From NCBI GenBank assembly GCA_003489505.1, contig DNMA01000111.1, positions 647 through 6,293 on the forward strand: 5,647 nucleotides of DNA, in the 5' to 3' direction. A program made the position numbers and the translations under genes. The notes under the pieces are model-generated. The model ran no database searches. It was given only the letters and a program-made list of their open reading frames with translations, and was not told the DNA's origin. The DNA comes from Legionellales bacterium. GTDB taxonomy: Bacteria; Pseudomonadota; Gammaproteobacteria; Legionellales; Legionellaceae. This document shows, one piece after another, positions 1 to 5,394 of the stretch (position 1 is the first letter of the stretch; every line of letters starts with the position of its first letter).

Positions 1-978
1 ACCAAAATGATGACTTTATATGTTATCTCTAATGTTTTAAGTAAAAACCAAATTCATTTAGATGACCAAGTACGCGTTAGTGAACAAGCCTGGAGAACAG
101 GCGGTTCAAGAATGTTTATTAAAGAAGGACAATACGTTCCTGTTGAAGACCTATTAAAAGGAATTATTGTTCACTCTGGAAATGATGCTTGTGTTGCGAT
201 GGCAGAACATGTTGGCAGTAGTGAAGAAAGCTTTGCTGAAATGATGAATGAACAAGCAGCACGCCTTGGCATGAAAGGCAGTCATTTCTCAGAAAGTACA
301 GGCTTACCTGATCCCAATAACTACACAACTGCTAGAGATTTAGCTGTTTTAGGTACTGCATTAATCAAAGACTTCCCACAGTACTATCATTGGTATAAAC
401 AAAAATGGTATACCTACAATGGCATTCGCCAAGCTAATCGTAACCGTTTATTATGGCGTGATGAATTTGTAGATGGTGTCAAAACCGGTCACACCAATGA
501 AGCAGGATTTTGCTTGGTATCATCAGCGCTGAAAGACAATATGCGTCTATTAGCAGTTGTCATGAACGCTCCAAGTGATTCGACACGTGCAGAAGATAGT
601 CAGAAATTATTAAATTATGGATTTAGATTCTTTGAAACCCATAAATTATATAACAGTGGCCAAACCATCAGCACAGTGAAACTGTATAAAGGTAAACAAA
701 ATTCTTTAAAAATTGGGATGATTCAAGATGAATACATCACCATTCCAACTGGACAATATAAAAGAATTAAACTCATTACCAAAGTTCCTAATAACTTAAT
801 TGCACCTATCCATCGTGGCGATAAAGTGGGTGAGTTTGTGGTTCAGTTAGATGATAAAGATATTCAAATTCAATCTATCTATGCTTTAGAAAATGTTGAA
901 AAAGCAGGTATTTTTGGACGTATGAAAGATAGCATTAAGCTGGCTTTAATTAATTTTATCTCTAAACATAAATCATAA
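1..978 (+). CDS. dacA: D-alanyl-D-alanine carboxypeptidase (PBP5/6 family), 5' end missing
   Basis: Periplasmic penicillin-binding protein that removes the terminal D-Ala from peptidoglycan pentapeptides and so limits D,D-crosslinking. The frame is open to the left edge; the first two visible codons read T-K and look like the end of the SxTK active-site motif, so the catalytic serine lies just outside the window. Of the 325 visible residues, the SGN motif is near residues 59-61 (in HSGNDACVA) and the KTG motif near 161-163 (in DGVKTGHTNEAGFC). From about residue 215 comes the beta-rich PBP5 C-terminal domain. The last ~20 residues (FGRMKDSIKLALINFISKHK) can form the amphipathic helix that anchors this family to the inner membrane. 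It is followed by DUF493 and lipB, the same order as E. coli dacA-ybeD-lipB, hence the symbol; dacC or dacD naming is equally possible. The family is known from motifs and the anchor role is inferred by analogy. Confidence 0.95.
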   Translation, partial: TKMMTLYVISNVLSKNQIHLDDQVRVSEQAWRTGGSRMFIKEGQYVPVEDLLKGIIVHSGNDACVAMAEHVGSSEESFAEMMNEQAARLGMKGSHFSESTGLPDPNNYTTARDLAVLGTALIKDFPQYYHWYKQKWYTYNGIRQANRNRLLWRDEFVDGVKTGHTNEAGFCLVSSALKDNMRLLAVVMNAPSDSTRAEDSQKLLNYGFRFFETHKLYNSGQTISTVKLYKGKQNSLKIGMIQDEYITIPTGQYKRIKLITKVPNNLIAPIHRGDKVGEFVVQLDDKDIQIQSIYALENVEKAGIFGRMKDSIKLALINFISKHKS

Positions 979-985
979 TATGCTG

Positions 986-1003
986 GAGCGGCGCAAGCCG
1001 CTC
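986..1003 (+). other. GC-rich intercistronic hairpin with GCAA tetraloop
   Basis: GAGCGGC (986-992) and GCCGCTC (997-1003) are perfect reverse complements separated by the loop GCAA, a GNRA-class tetraloop. The hairpin starts 7 bases after the dacA stop and ends 3 bases before the GAGG ribosome binding site of DUF493. No T-run follows, so it does not look like an intrinsic terminator. It more likely acts as an RNA processing or 3'-end stabilising element in a polycistronic message, or modulates access to the ribosome binding site. It could also be a copy of a dispersed palindromic repeat. Structure is seen directly; function is inferred. Confidence 0.75.
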
Positions 1004-1006
1004 ATT

Positions 1007-1010
1007 GAGG
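1007..1010 (+). promoter_or_regulatory. Ribosome binding site of DUF493
   Basis: GAGG lies 5 bases before the ATG at 1016. It fixes the start there rather than at the in-frame ATG at 980, which has no such site and would place the hairpin inside the coding region. Confidence 0.75.
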
Positions 1011-1015
1011 TTAAT

Positions 1016-1273
1016 ATGACAGAAATCAATTTATATCCAGGAACCGTTGCTGTTAAAGTTTTTATACGCGATGATGAAAATATCAAAAATGAAATCACAG
1101 CCATTGTCCAAAAAGCTTTTCCAAAGTTTAAAGAACAAGATATCAGTACCCAACTGAGTGCTAATAAAAATTTCTTATCCATTACCTATATCATTTACGT
1201 CGAAAATAAAGAAGAGATTGATAATTTATATCAAAAAATAATCCAACACCCCGAAGTGAAAATGGTGCTTTAA
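1016..1273 (+). CDS. ybeD: DUF493 / YbeD family protein (UPF0250)
   Basis: Small cytoplasmic protein of 85 residues with the ACT-like ferredoxin fold known for the YbeD family; its biochemical role is not established. The N-terminus (MTEINLYPGTVAVKVF) fits the family's opening strand, the middle segment NKNFLSITYII matches the typical K-[YF]-LS-[IV]-T strand, and the end (IDNLYQKIIQHPEVKMVL) is the characteristic C-terminal helix followed by HPxVxxVL. Length is normal for the family. The start at 1016 is chosen for its GAGG site and because upstream residues from the alternative ATG at 980 do not resemble the family. Its stop TAA shares one base with the lipB ATG (TAATG), suggesting coupled translation. 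The association with dacA and lipB is conserved in many gammaproteobacteria, but I infer no function from it. Confidence 0.9.
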   Translation: MTEINLYPGTVAVKVFIRDDENIKNEITAIVQKAFPKFKEQDISTQLSANKNFLSITYIIYVENKEEIDNLYQKIIQHPEVKMVL

Positions 1274-1911
1274 TGTTTATTGTTCGTGATCTAGGCATTC
1301 GAGACTATCTTGAAGTCTTTGAAGACATGAAAAAATTTACTCAAGAACGAAATGAAAAAACTGTTGATGAAATCTGGCTTCTAGAACATTTCCCAGTCTT
1401 TACCCAAGGTCAAGCCGGAAAACCAGAACATGTTTTTCATCGTGGAAAGATTGCGATTGTTCAATCCGACAGAGGTGGACAAGTCACCTATCATGGCCCA
1501 GGGCAAATGATTGGCTATTTTTTATTAAACTGCCAACAAAACCAAATTGGTATCAAACAACTGGTCTCGGGTATTGAAGATTTAATGATTCATATGCTAG
1601 AGAACTTTCACATTAAAGCCCATAAAATTTGTGGTGCACCTGGCATTTATGTTGATGGAAAAAAAATTGCATCGCTTGGTCTTCGAATTAAAAATCACTG
1701 TAGCTATCACGGACTAGCACTCAATGTAGATATGGACCTCAGCCCATTCCATGACATCAATCCCTGTGGCTATGAAAAATTGCAAATGACCCAAATTAAA
1801 GATTTTTGCCCTGATATCACCATGGACGCAGTCAAGAATCAATTCCAAAAAAGCCTCATGCATTTTTATCACAACAATACCCTCTTCAAGGATATTCAAT
1901 GCACTATGTAA
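1273..1911 (+). CDS. lipB: Octanoyl-[acyl-carrier-protein]:protein N-octanoyltransferase LipB
   Basis: Cytoplasmic enzyme that moves the octanoyl group from acyl carrier protein to the lipoyl-domain lysine of 2-oxoacid dehydrogenases and the glycine cleavage H protein, the first step of endogenous lipoate synthesis. The 212-residue length matches E. coli LipB (213). The signature RGGQVTYHGPGQ is at residues 67-78, the catalytic lysine is K131 in GKKIASLG, the conserved HGLALNV block is at 146-152, and the catalytic cysteine is C165 in NPCGY. The K-to-C distance of 34 equals that of E. coli K135/C169, so the enzyme appears intact. Translation probably reinitiates after DUF493 because start and stop overlap in TAATG and no strong ribosome binding site is visible. 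The partner gene lipA (sulfur insertion) is not in the window; the next gene is dedA-like instead. Confidence 0.97.
   Translation: MFIVRDLGIRDYLEVFEDMKKFTQERNEKTVDEIWLLEHFPVFTQGQAGKPEHVFHRGKIAIVQSDRGGQVTYHGPGQMIGYFLLNCQQNQIGIKQLVSGIEDLMIHMLENFHIKAHKICGAPGIYVDGKKIASLGLRIKNHCSYHGLALNVDMDLSPFHDINPCGYEKLQMTQIKDFCPDITMDAVKNQFQKSLMHFYHNNTLFKDIQCTM
1888..1892 (+). promoter_or_regulatory. Ribosome binding site of the dedA-like gene, inside lipB
   Basis: AAGGA lies 6 bases before the ATG at 1899, within the last codons of lipB. The other in-frame ATG at 1914 is too far away (21 bases), so this site selects 1899. Confidence 0.7.
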
Positions 1912-3194
1912 ATATGCTCAGTGATTGGCTCACCCTACATCCTAATTATGGGCTTCTCATAAGTTTTATCATGGCTTTTGCTGAATCAATGATTTTCATT
2001 GGCGGTATTATTCCAGGCTCCCTTGCTATTACAGCCATTGGCACATTAGCAGGTGCGGGTATCATCCCCGTCTATCCAACGCTGATTTGTGCGATTGTAG
2101 GCGCTATCTGTGGTGATTTTGCAAGCTTTTTTACCGGGCGAATTTTCAAAGAACAATTAAGAAACTTTTATATTTTTAAAAAATACCCCAAAACCATTCA
2201 GTATGGTGAGTATTATTTTAAAAAGCATGGCGCCAAGAGTGTGTTTTTTGCTCGATTCATTGGCCCCATTCGAGCAATTGTTCCAGCGATTGCAGGAATG
2301 CTCGGCATGAAAGTGCATCATTTTATATTAGCCAATGTTGCCTCAGCTTTTGGCTGGTCGGTTTTATTTTATTTCCCAGGTGTGCTCATTGGTCGCGGTC
2401 ATGAAAAGATTCAAAAAAACTTAAGCCAAATTGGTTTATCGATTTTAATTTTTATCATATTACCGATTGTGATTGTCAAACTGGCTTATCAATTTAAATA
2501 TAAGATTTATCCGATGTTTGCCCCCAGACTGCATCGCTTTTGGGAAGGCCTTTTAAAACGTTTTGAGGCACTTCTTCGCATTACCCCAAGCCCTTCACAC
2601 TTTGAGTATCATGGTACCTGTACAGAAGGTTTATTTTTCATTTTATTTCTGGGTTTCACCGTTTATAGTTTTTTTCATCCTATTCATTTTCAAGCTGGTG
2701 AATGGTTAAAATTCCCCTTCATTTATCCTTTTACCGAGTATTTTGCAAAAAATGCCTTCAATCTTTGGGAAATGATATTATTGGTCGCCACAGTTAGCAT
2801 TTGCTATAAAAATAAGCCTATGATTTTTATTGCAACAGCAATGGCTTTATTGCCGATATTTGTCTTGAAGCCAATTAGTTATCTATTTGCTTTGAGCTTT
2901 TGTATACAGTACCTCGTCTTACGACTGATTAGCCATCATCGCATGCATCATTTCCAGTTTTATTATATTTTCATGATGATGTTTTGGAGCCTGGCCACTT
3001 ATCTCATAAGTATTCATCAACAAATCGATATGAATATGACTTTATTATACAGCCTAAGTATTGCTCAACTCGCTTGGCTGTTTTTAAGAGTAAAGCCACA
3101 TGAAATCAAAAATGCACAACTTTATTTAACGCTAATTTTATTACTACCGTTAGTCCTGTCCATCTTTGGTTTTTTATTCACATTTTTATTTTAA
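1899..3194 (+). CDS. DedA-family (SNARE-associated/VTT domain) membrane protein with long C-terminal membrane extension
   Basis: Integral inner-membrane protein, 431 residues. Residues ~15-200 are a DedA/VTT domain: an acidic residue and glycine-rich re-entrant segment (AESMIFIGGIIPGSLAI, 28-44), the GAICGDFASFFTGR element (68-81), and the family motif FFARFIGPIRAIVPAIAGM (116-134), with two more hydrophobic helices to ~197. Characterised DedA proteins recycle undecaprenyl phosphate or flip phospholipids and support proton-motive force and envelope integrity; I infer a similar lipid-transport role. Typical DedA proteins end near 200-220 residues, whereas this one continues with about seven more hydrophobic segments (around 243-260, 289-303, 307-321, 326-343, 351-371, 381-397, 408-431). 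Many proteobacteria carry DedA-PAP2 phosphatase fusions (LssY-like), and the layout here is reminiscent, but the PAP2 motifs KxxxxxxRP, PSGH and SRxxxxxH are not visible. The start overlaps the lipB end by 13 bases, indicating the same operon. The 3' end overlaps the convergent gene by 9 bases. Confidence 0.88.
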   Translation: MHYVNMLSDWLTLHPNYGLLISFIMAFAESMIFIGGIIPGSLAITAIGTLAGAGIIPVYPTLICAIVGAICGDFASFFTGRIFKEQLRNFYIFKKYPKTIQYGEYYFKKHGAKSVFFARFIGPIRAIVPAIAGMLGMKVHHFILANVASAFGWSVLFYFPGVLIGRGHEKIQKNLSQIGLSILIFIILPIVIVKLAYQFKYKIYPMFAPRLHRFWEGLLKRFEALLRITPSPSHFEYHGTCTEGLFFILFLGFTVYSFFHPIHFQAGEWLKFPFIYPFTEYFAKNAFNLWEMILLVATVSICYKNKPMIFIATAMALLPIFVLKPISYLFALSFCIQYLVLRLISHHRMHHFQFYYIFMMMFWSLATYLISIHQQIDMNMTLLYSLSIAQLAWLFLRVKPHEIKNAQLYLTLILLLPLVLSIFGFLFTFLF

Positions 3195-3854
3195 AAAGTC
3201 TTGGCTGGTCAGTTGATAGGTATTTTCAAATTCATCTTGCATCACATGAATAGTTTGAGCCACAGGTGTTAAAATTTTATCTTCTTGAATTTCACCATAC
3301 TTTAACTGCCACCCTTTAGGTAATTTCAAGGCGCCAGACAACCCATTTAGACTCTCTGGTGTTTTATACTGGTGCTTTTGCGATAAAGAATGCATCACAT
3401 AAACCTTTCCTTGAGGGCTAACCAACTCGTAAACCACCCTTCCCTTATTGAATTGATAGGCTTGCTGACGTTTGATTAAATAATCTATATAGGGACCATG
3501 TCGGTTGAGAATCGAACTTAATTTCGGATGAAATGAGGCAACTCTTCTAAGCTTTTGACCATTAAAGTTTTTTATTTCATTAGAGGCTGATGGGTTTTGG
3601 ATACTATCAATTAACCAAATTCTAGGGCCACTTAAATGCACAAACTTATACTTATATTTTTTTTCTAAATCTTTATCTTTCAGACCTGCCCACCAGGATG
3701 GCGGACACGCATTGAGACCATTGGTATTATAAATATAGAAATCTGCAAAATTTTGGCTGGATACAATTTCACAGTAGCGCATGCCATATAATGAATCTGA
3801 AGCATAACTCATTAAAGATAAGGTCAACAATCCACAACACACTCTCCATTGCAT
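3186..3854 (-). CDS. Secreted protein of unknown function
   Basis: Predicted protein of 222 residues that I cannot assign to a characterised family. The first ~18 residues (MQWRVCCGLLTLSLMSYA) look like a Sec signal peptide: one arginine, a hydrophobic core, and a possible cleavage after SYA. The predicted mature part has exactly two cysteines, C28 (in MRYCEI) and C50 (in GLNACPP), which could form a disulphide in the periplasm. Conserved-looking blocks are the YGMRYCE opening, YNTNGLNACPPSWW (42-55), SGPRIWLID (75-83), and a later strand-rich region with GRVVYELVSPQGKVYVM (138-154). I recall similar RYCE...YNT-GLN-CP...GPR-W proteins among proteobacterial hypothetical proteins, without known function. 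The ATG at 3854 is chosen over the upstream GTG at 3875 because AAAGGA sits 6 bases before it and the N-terminus is then a cleaner signal peptide. It has its own promoter in the divergent region. Confidence 0.82.
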   Translation of the reverse strand: MQWRVCCGLLTLSLMSYASDSLYGMRYCEIVSSQNFADFYIYNTNGLNACPPSWWAGLKDKDLEKKYKYKFVHLSGPRIWLIDSIQNPSASNEIKNFNGQKLRRVASFHPKLSSILNRHGPYIDYLIKRQQAYQFNKGRVVYELVSPQGKVYVMHSLSQKHQYKTPESLNGLSGALKLPKGWQLKYGEIQEDKILTPVAQTIHVMQDEFENTYQLTSQDFLK

Positions 3855-3860
3855 GGTCAA

Positions 3861-3866
3861 TCCTTT
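3861..3866 (-). promoter_or_regulatory. Ribosome binding site for the secreted protein
   Basis: Reading the - strand, AAAGGA is followed by 6 bases and then the ATG at 3854. It lies downstream of the alternative GTG at 3875, which argues that GTG is not the start. Confidence 0.75.
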
Positions 3867-3889
3867 ATTTGACACTTGGATATTATTTC

Positions 3890-3918
3890 ATTCTAACAAG
3901 ACTTCAATTTATTGAAAA
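3890..3918 (-). promoter_or_regulatory. Candidate sigma-70 promoter for the secreted protein
   Basis: On the - strand a -35-like TTTTCA (3918-3913) is followed after 17 bases by TAGAAT (3895-3890), one mismatch from TATAAT and preceded by TGT, giving an extended -10. Transcription would begin near 3883, leaving a leader of about 29 bases. The spacer contains the inverted repeat TTCAAT-TT-ATTGAA (3903-3916), which could be an operator. Read by eye only. Confidence 0.5.
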
Positions 3919-3968
3919 GTTTTTCTTTTTGACTCAAATCCATTCAATTATTTTAGACTGATAAAAGA

Positions 3969-3997
3969 TTGACAGCGCAGATATTTTGCGGTTTCAT
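3969..3997 (+). promoter_or_regulatory. Candidate upstream promoter for the YkuD gene
   Basis: A perfect TTGACA (3969-3974) is followed after 17 bases by TTTCAT (3992-3997), four of six matches to TATAAT. Transcription would start near 4004 with a leader of about 100 bases. The weak -10 makes it a modest candidate. Confidence 0.35.
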
Positions 3998-4049
3998 GTA
4001 AATATAGAATGATTTCAACAAAAGTAACATGATTATATTTTAGCAAATA

Positions 4050-4078
4050 TGTATATTTATGAATTTTTTTGGTATCAT
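4050..4078 (+). promoter_or_regulatory. Candidate proximal extended -10 promoter for the YkuD gene
   Basis: TGGTATCAT (4070-4078) gives a TGn extended -10 with five of six matches to TATAAT; the -35 position (TGTATA, 4050-4055) is poor, as tolerated with an extended -10. Transcription from about 4085 would leave only ~20 bases before the ATG at 4105 and makes the ATG at 4093 an unlikely start. Confidence 0.4.
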
Positions 4079-4094
4079 TTGTGCTCGTTTAAAT

Positions 4095-4099
4095 GGTGA
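4095..4099 (+). promoter_or_regulatory. Ribosome binding site of the YkuD gene
   Basis: GGTGA, complementary to the 3' end of 16S rRNA, lies 5 bases before the ATG at 4105. The upstream in-frame ATG at 4093 has no such site. Confidence 0.55.
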
Positions 4100-4104
4100 A
4101 AAAG

Positions 4105-4848
4105 ATGAACACAAAAATGCAAAGTCGTATTTTAAAACATTTCAGTGCAATACTTGGCCTTATCGGGCTGGTCATTCCTTTTGAAAACCAAGCGATGGCG
4201 CCTAAACGCAACTGGGAACAAGCCATCGATCATGCCGTGATTCGTTACGGTTTAAGAACCGAACCCGAATTAAAAAAATATTTTCAACAAGCGCATGTCA
4301 GCTACCCACCAAAAGATGTAGCCATGCTTGCTTTCAAAAAAGAACAGAAATTAGAATTATGGGCAAAAGATAATGTGAATCACTGGCATTATATTCACAC
4401 CTACCGATTAACGGCATCTAGCGGTGGTTTAGGTCCTAAATTACGTGAACATGACCGACAAATTCCAGAAGGCGTTTATCGTCTCACCATGTTTAATCCG
4501 TATAGCCAAATGCATTTATCGATGCAAATTAACTATCCCAACGCGTTTGATAGAGCCCATGCCATTCGTGATGGCAGGGTGAACTTAGGTGGCGATATCT
4601 TTTTACATGGGAAAGATTTATCTGTAGGCTGTTTAGCCATTGGCGACCATGCCATTGATCAAATTTTTACTTTAGTGCGACGCGTAGGCTTGGCGCATAC
4701 CAAAGTGATTATTGCCCCAAATGATTTAAGAGAGCAAAAACCATTAACCAATCGCATGACGCAGCCGCGTTGGATTGATGAACTCTATCATGAAATTTCT
4801 TCTGAACTGGGTATGTTCCAAAGAAGAAATTCCACAACATTTAGTTAG
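4105..4848 (+). CDS. Exported YkuD-fold (L,D-transpeptidase family) protein, YafK/DpaA-like
   Basis: 247 residues. A basic N-terminus followed by the hydrophobic stretch ILGLIGLVIPF (around 16-26) marks a signal peptide or membrane anchor; cleavage near the ENQAMA segment is possible, but proline after AMA would block that exact site. The YkuD catalytic region is FLHGKDLSVGCLAIGD (165-180) with H168, S173, G175 and C176; this cysteine is the only one in the protein. The block INYPNAFDRAHA (142-153) and the SxGC (not SHGC) form of the active site resemble E. coli YafK (DpaA/LdtF), which releases Braun lipoprotein from peptidoglycan, rather than classical crosslinking LdtD/LdtE. Hence it could be an L,D-transpeptidase, an Lpp-releasing amidase or an L,D-carboxypeptidase; I cannot choose. 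The start at 4105 is preferred over 4093 because of its GGTGA site. It stands alone as a transcription unit and directly abuts the convergent hpt gene. Confidence 0.88.
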   Translation: MNTKMQSRILKHFSAILGLIGLVIPFENQAMAPKRNWEQAIDHAVIRYGLRTEPELKKYFQQAHVSYPPKDVAMLAFKKEQKLELWAKDNVNHWHYIHTYRLTASSGGLGPKLREHDRQIPEGVYRLTMFNPYSQMHLSMQINYPNAFDRAHAIRDGRVNLGGDIFLHGKDLSVGCLAIGDHAIDQIFTLVRRVGLAHTKVIIAPNDLREQKPLTNRMTQPRWIDELYHEISSELGMFQRRNSTTFS

Positions 4849-5394
4849 TTATTGGTGAACTTGATAGATACCAGAGGTGTTACGCAGATAGCCTTTGTAA
4901 TCTAAACCAAAACCAAAGATAAAATGGTCTTCAATATTTAAGCCAACGAAATCAGCTTGTTGAAGGCCTTCTTCAGGTCTTGGACGAATCTTATCAATTA
5001 ATACGGCCGTATAGACTTCACTGGCGCCATGCGCTAGAAAATCTTTTTTGATTTCCGCTAAAGTAATACCCGCATCCAAAATATCATCGACCACCAAAAC
5101 AGTACGACCTTTGAGTTCAGTTCTGGGACGTGCAATCCATTTCAATTGACCACCCTGCATTTCACCCTCATAGCGTGAAGCATGCACATAGTCCATTTGC
5201 ATATGGAAATTAAAACGCGTCATTAAATGACCTAAAGTGACTAAGCCACCTGTCATGACACAAACAACAATAGGATTTTTATCCCCAATTTTCTCTTCAA
5301 TTTCTTTGGCCATTTTATCCAAAGATTGTTGGACATCTTGAGCAGAATAAAGCAATGAAGATTTTGCGTACAAACTATCTATTTCTTTTAACAT
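4849..5394 (-). CDS. hpt: Hypoxanthine-guanine phosphoribosyltransferase
   Basis: Cytoplasmic purine-salvage enzyme that joins hypoxanthine or guanine to PRPP, giving IMP or GMP and pyrophosphate. In 181 residues it shows the family landmarks in order: the MTGG loop (47-50) that contacts pyrophosphate, the HASRY flexible-loop segment (71-75), the PRPP-binding motif VLVVDDILDAGITL (99-112) with its paired acidic residues D103/D104, the IDK base-recognition segment (133-135), and the C-terminal DFVGLNIEDHFIFGFGLDY...RN block (148-172). The VDDILDxGxTL version of the PRPP motif and the GGQLKWIARPR stretch match the Pseudomonas-like branch more than E. coli Hpt. The start ATG overlaps the end of the DUF1820 gene by 7 bases and has AAAAGGA 9 bases upstream, so the two are probably one transcript. 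The stop directly abuts the stop of the convergent YkuD gene with no spacer. Confidence 0.95.
   Translation of the reverse strand: MLKEIDSLYAKSSLLYSAQDVQQSLDKMAKEIEEKIGDKNPIVVCVMTGGLVTLGHLMTRFNFHMQMDYVHASRYEGEMQGGQLKWIARPRTELKGRTVLVVDDILDAGITLAEIKKDFLAHGASEVYTAVLIDKIRPRPEEGLQQADFVGLNIEDHFIFGFGLDYKGYLRNTSGIYQVHQ

Larger units (their letters stand above)
3855..4104. other. Divergent intergenic region
   Basis: These 250 bases between the two divergent genes are very AT-rich and contain no plausible coding frame. They hold a candidate promoter for each side, two 6-2-6 inverted repeats (TTCAAT-TT-ATTGAA at 3903-3916 and AAATAT-GT-ATATTT at 4045-4058) and a weaker CGCA...TGCG pair at 3976-3990. 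I see no tRNA, terminator or riboswitch-like structure. Confidence 0.7.

Noticed and set aside
986..1010. Intrinsic terminator after dacA
   Set aside because: The stem is strong but is followed by ATTGAGG rather than a T-run, and the downstream genes need read-through.
980..1015. Upstream in-frame ATG at 980 as the DUF493 start
   Set aside because: It has no ribosome binding site, would encode the GC-rich hairpin, and the added 12 residues do not resemble the family; the ATG at 1016 has GAGG at good spacing.
973..1182. Open frame on the - strand opposite DUF493
   Set aside because: It lies entirely antisense to a recognised gene and its product resembles nothing known; the hydrophobic look is a by-product of the reverse frame.
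1714..1899. Open frame on the - strand opposite the lipB 3' end
   Set aside because: It is antisense to intact lipB, has no recognisable domain and no convincing start signal.
3855..3875. GTG at 3875 as the start of the secreted protein
   Set aside because: The AAAGGA site lies downstream of it and serves the ATG at 3854, which also gives a standard signal peptide.
4093..4104. ATG at 4093 as the start of the YkuD gene
   Set aside because: No ribosome binding site precedes it, and the GGTGA that overlaps it is well placed for the ATG at 4105. It remains possible if translation is nearly leaderless.
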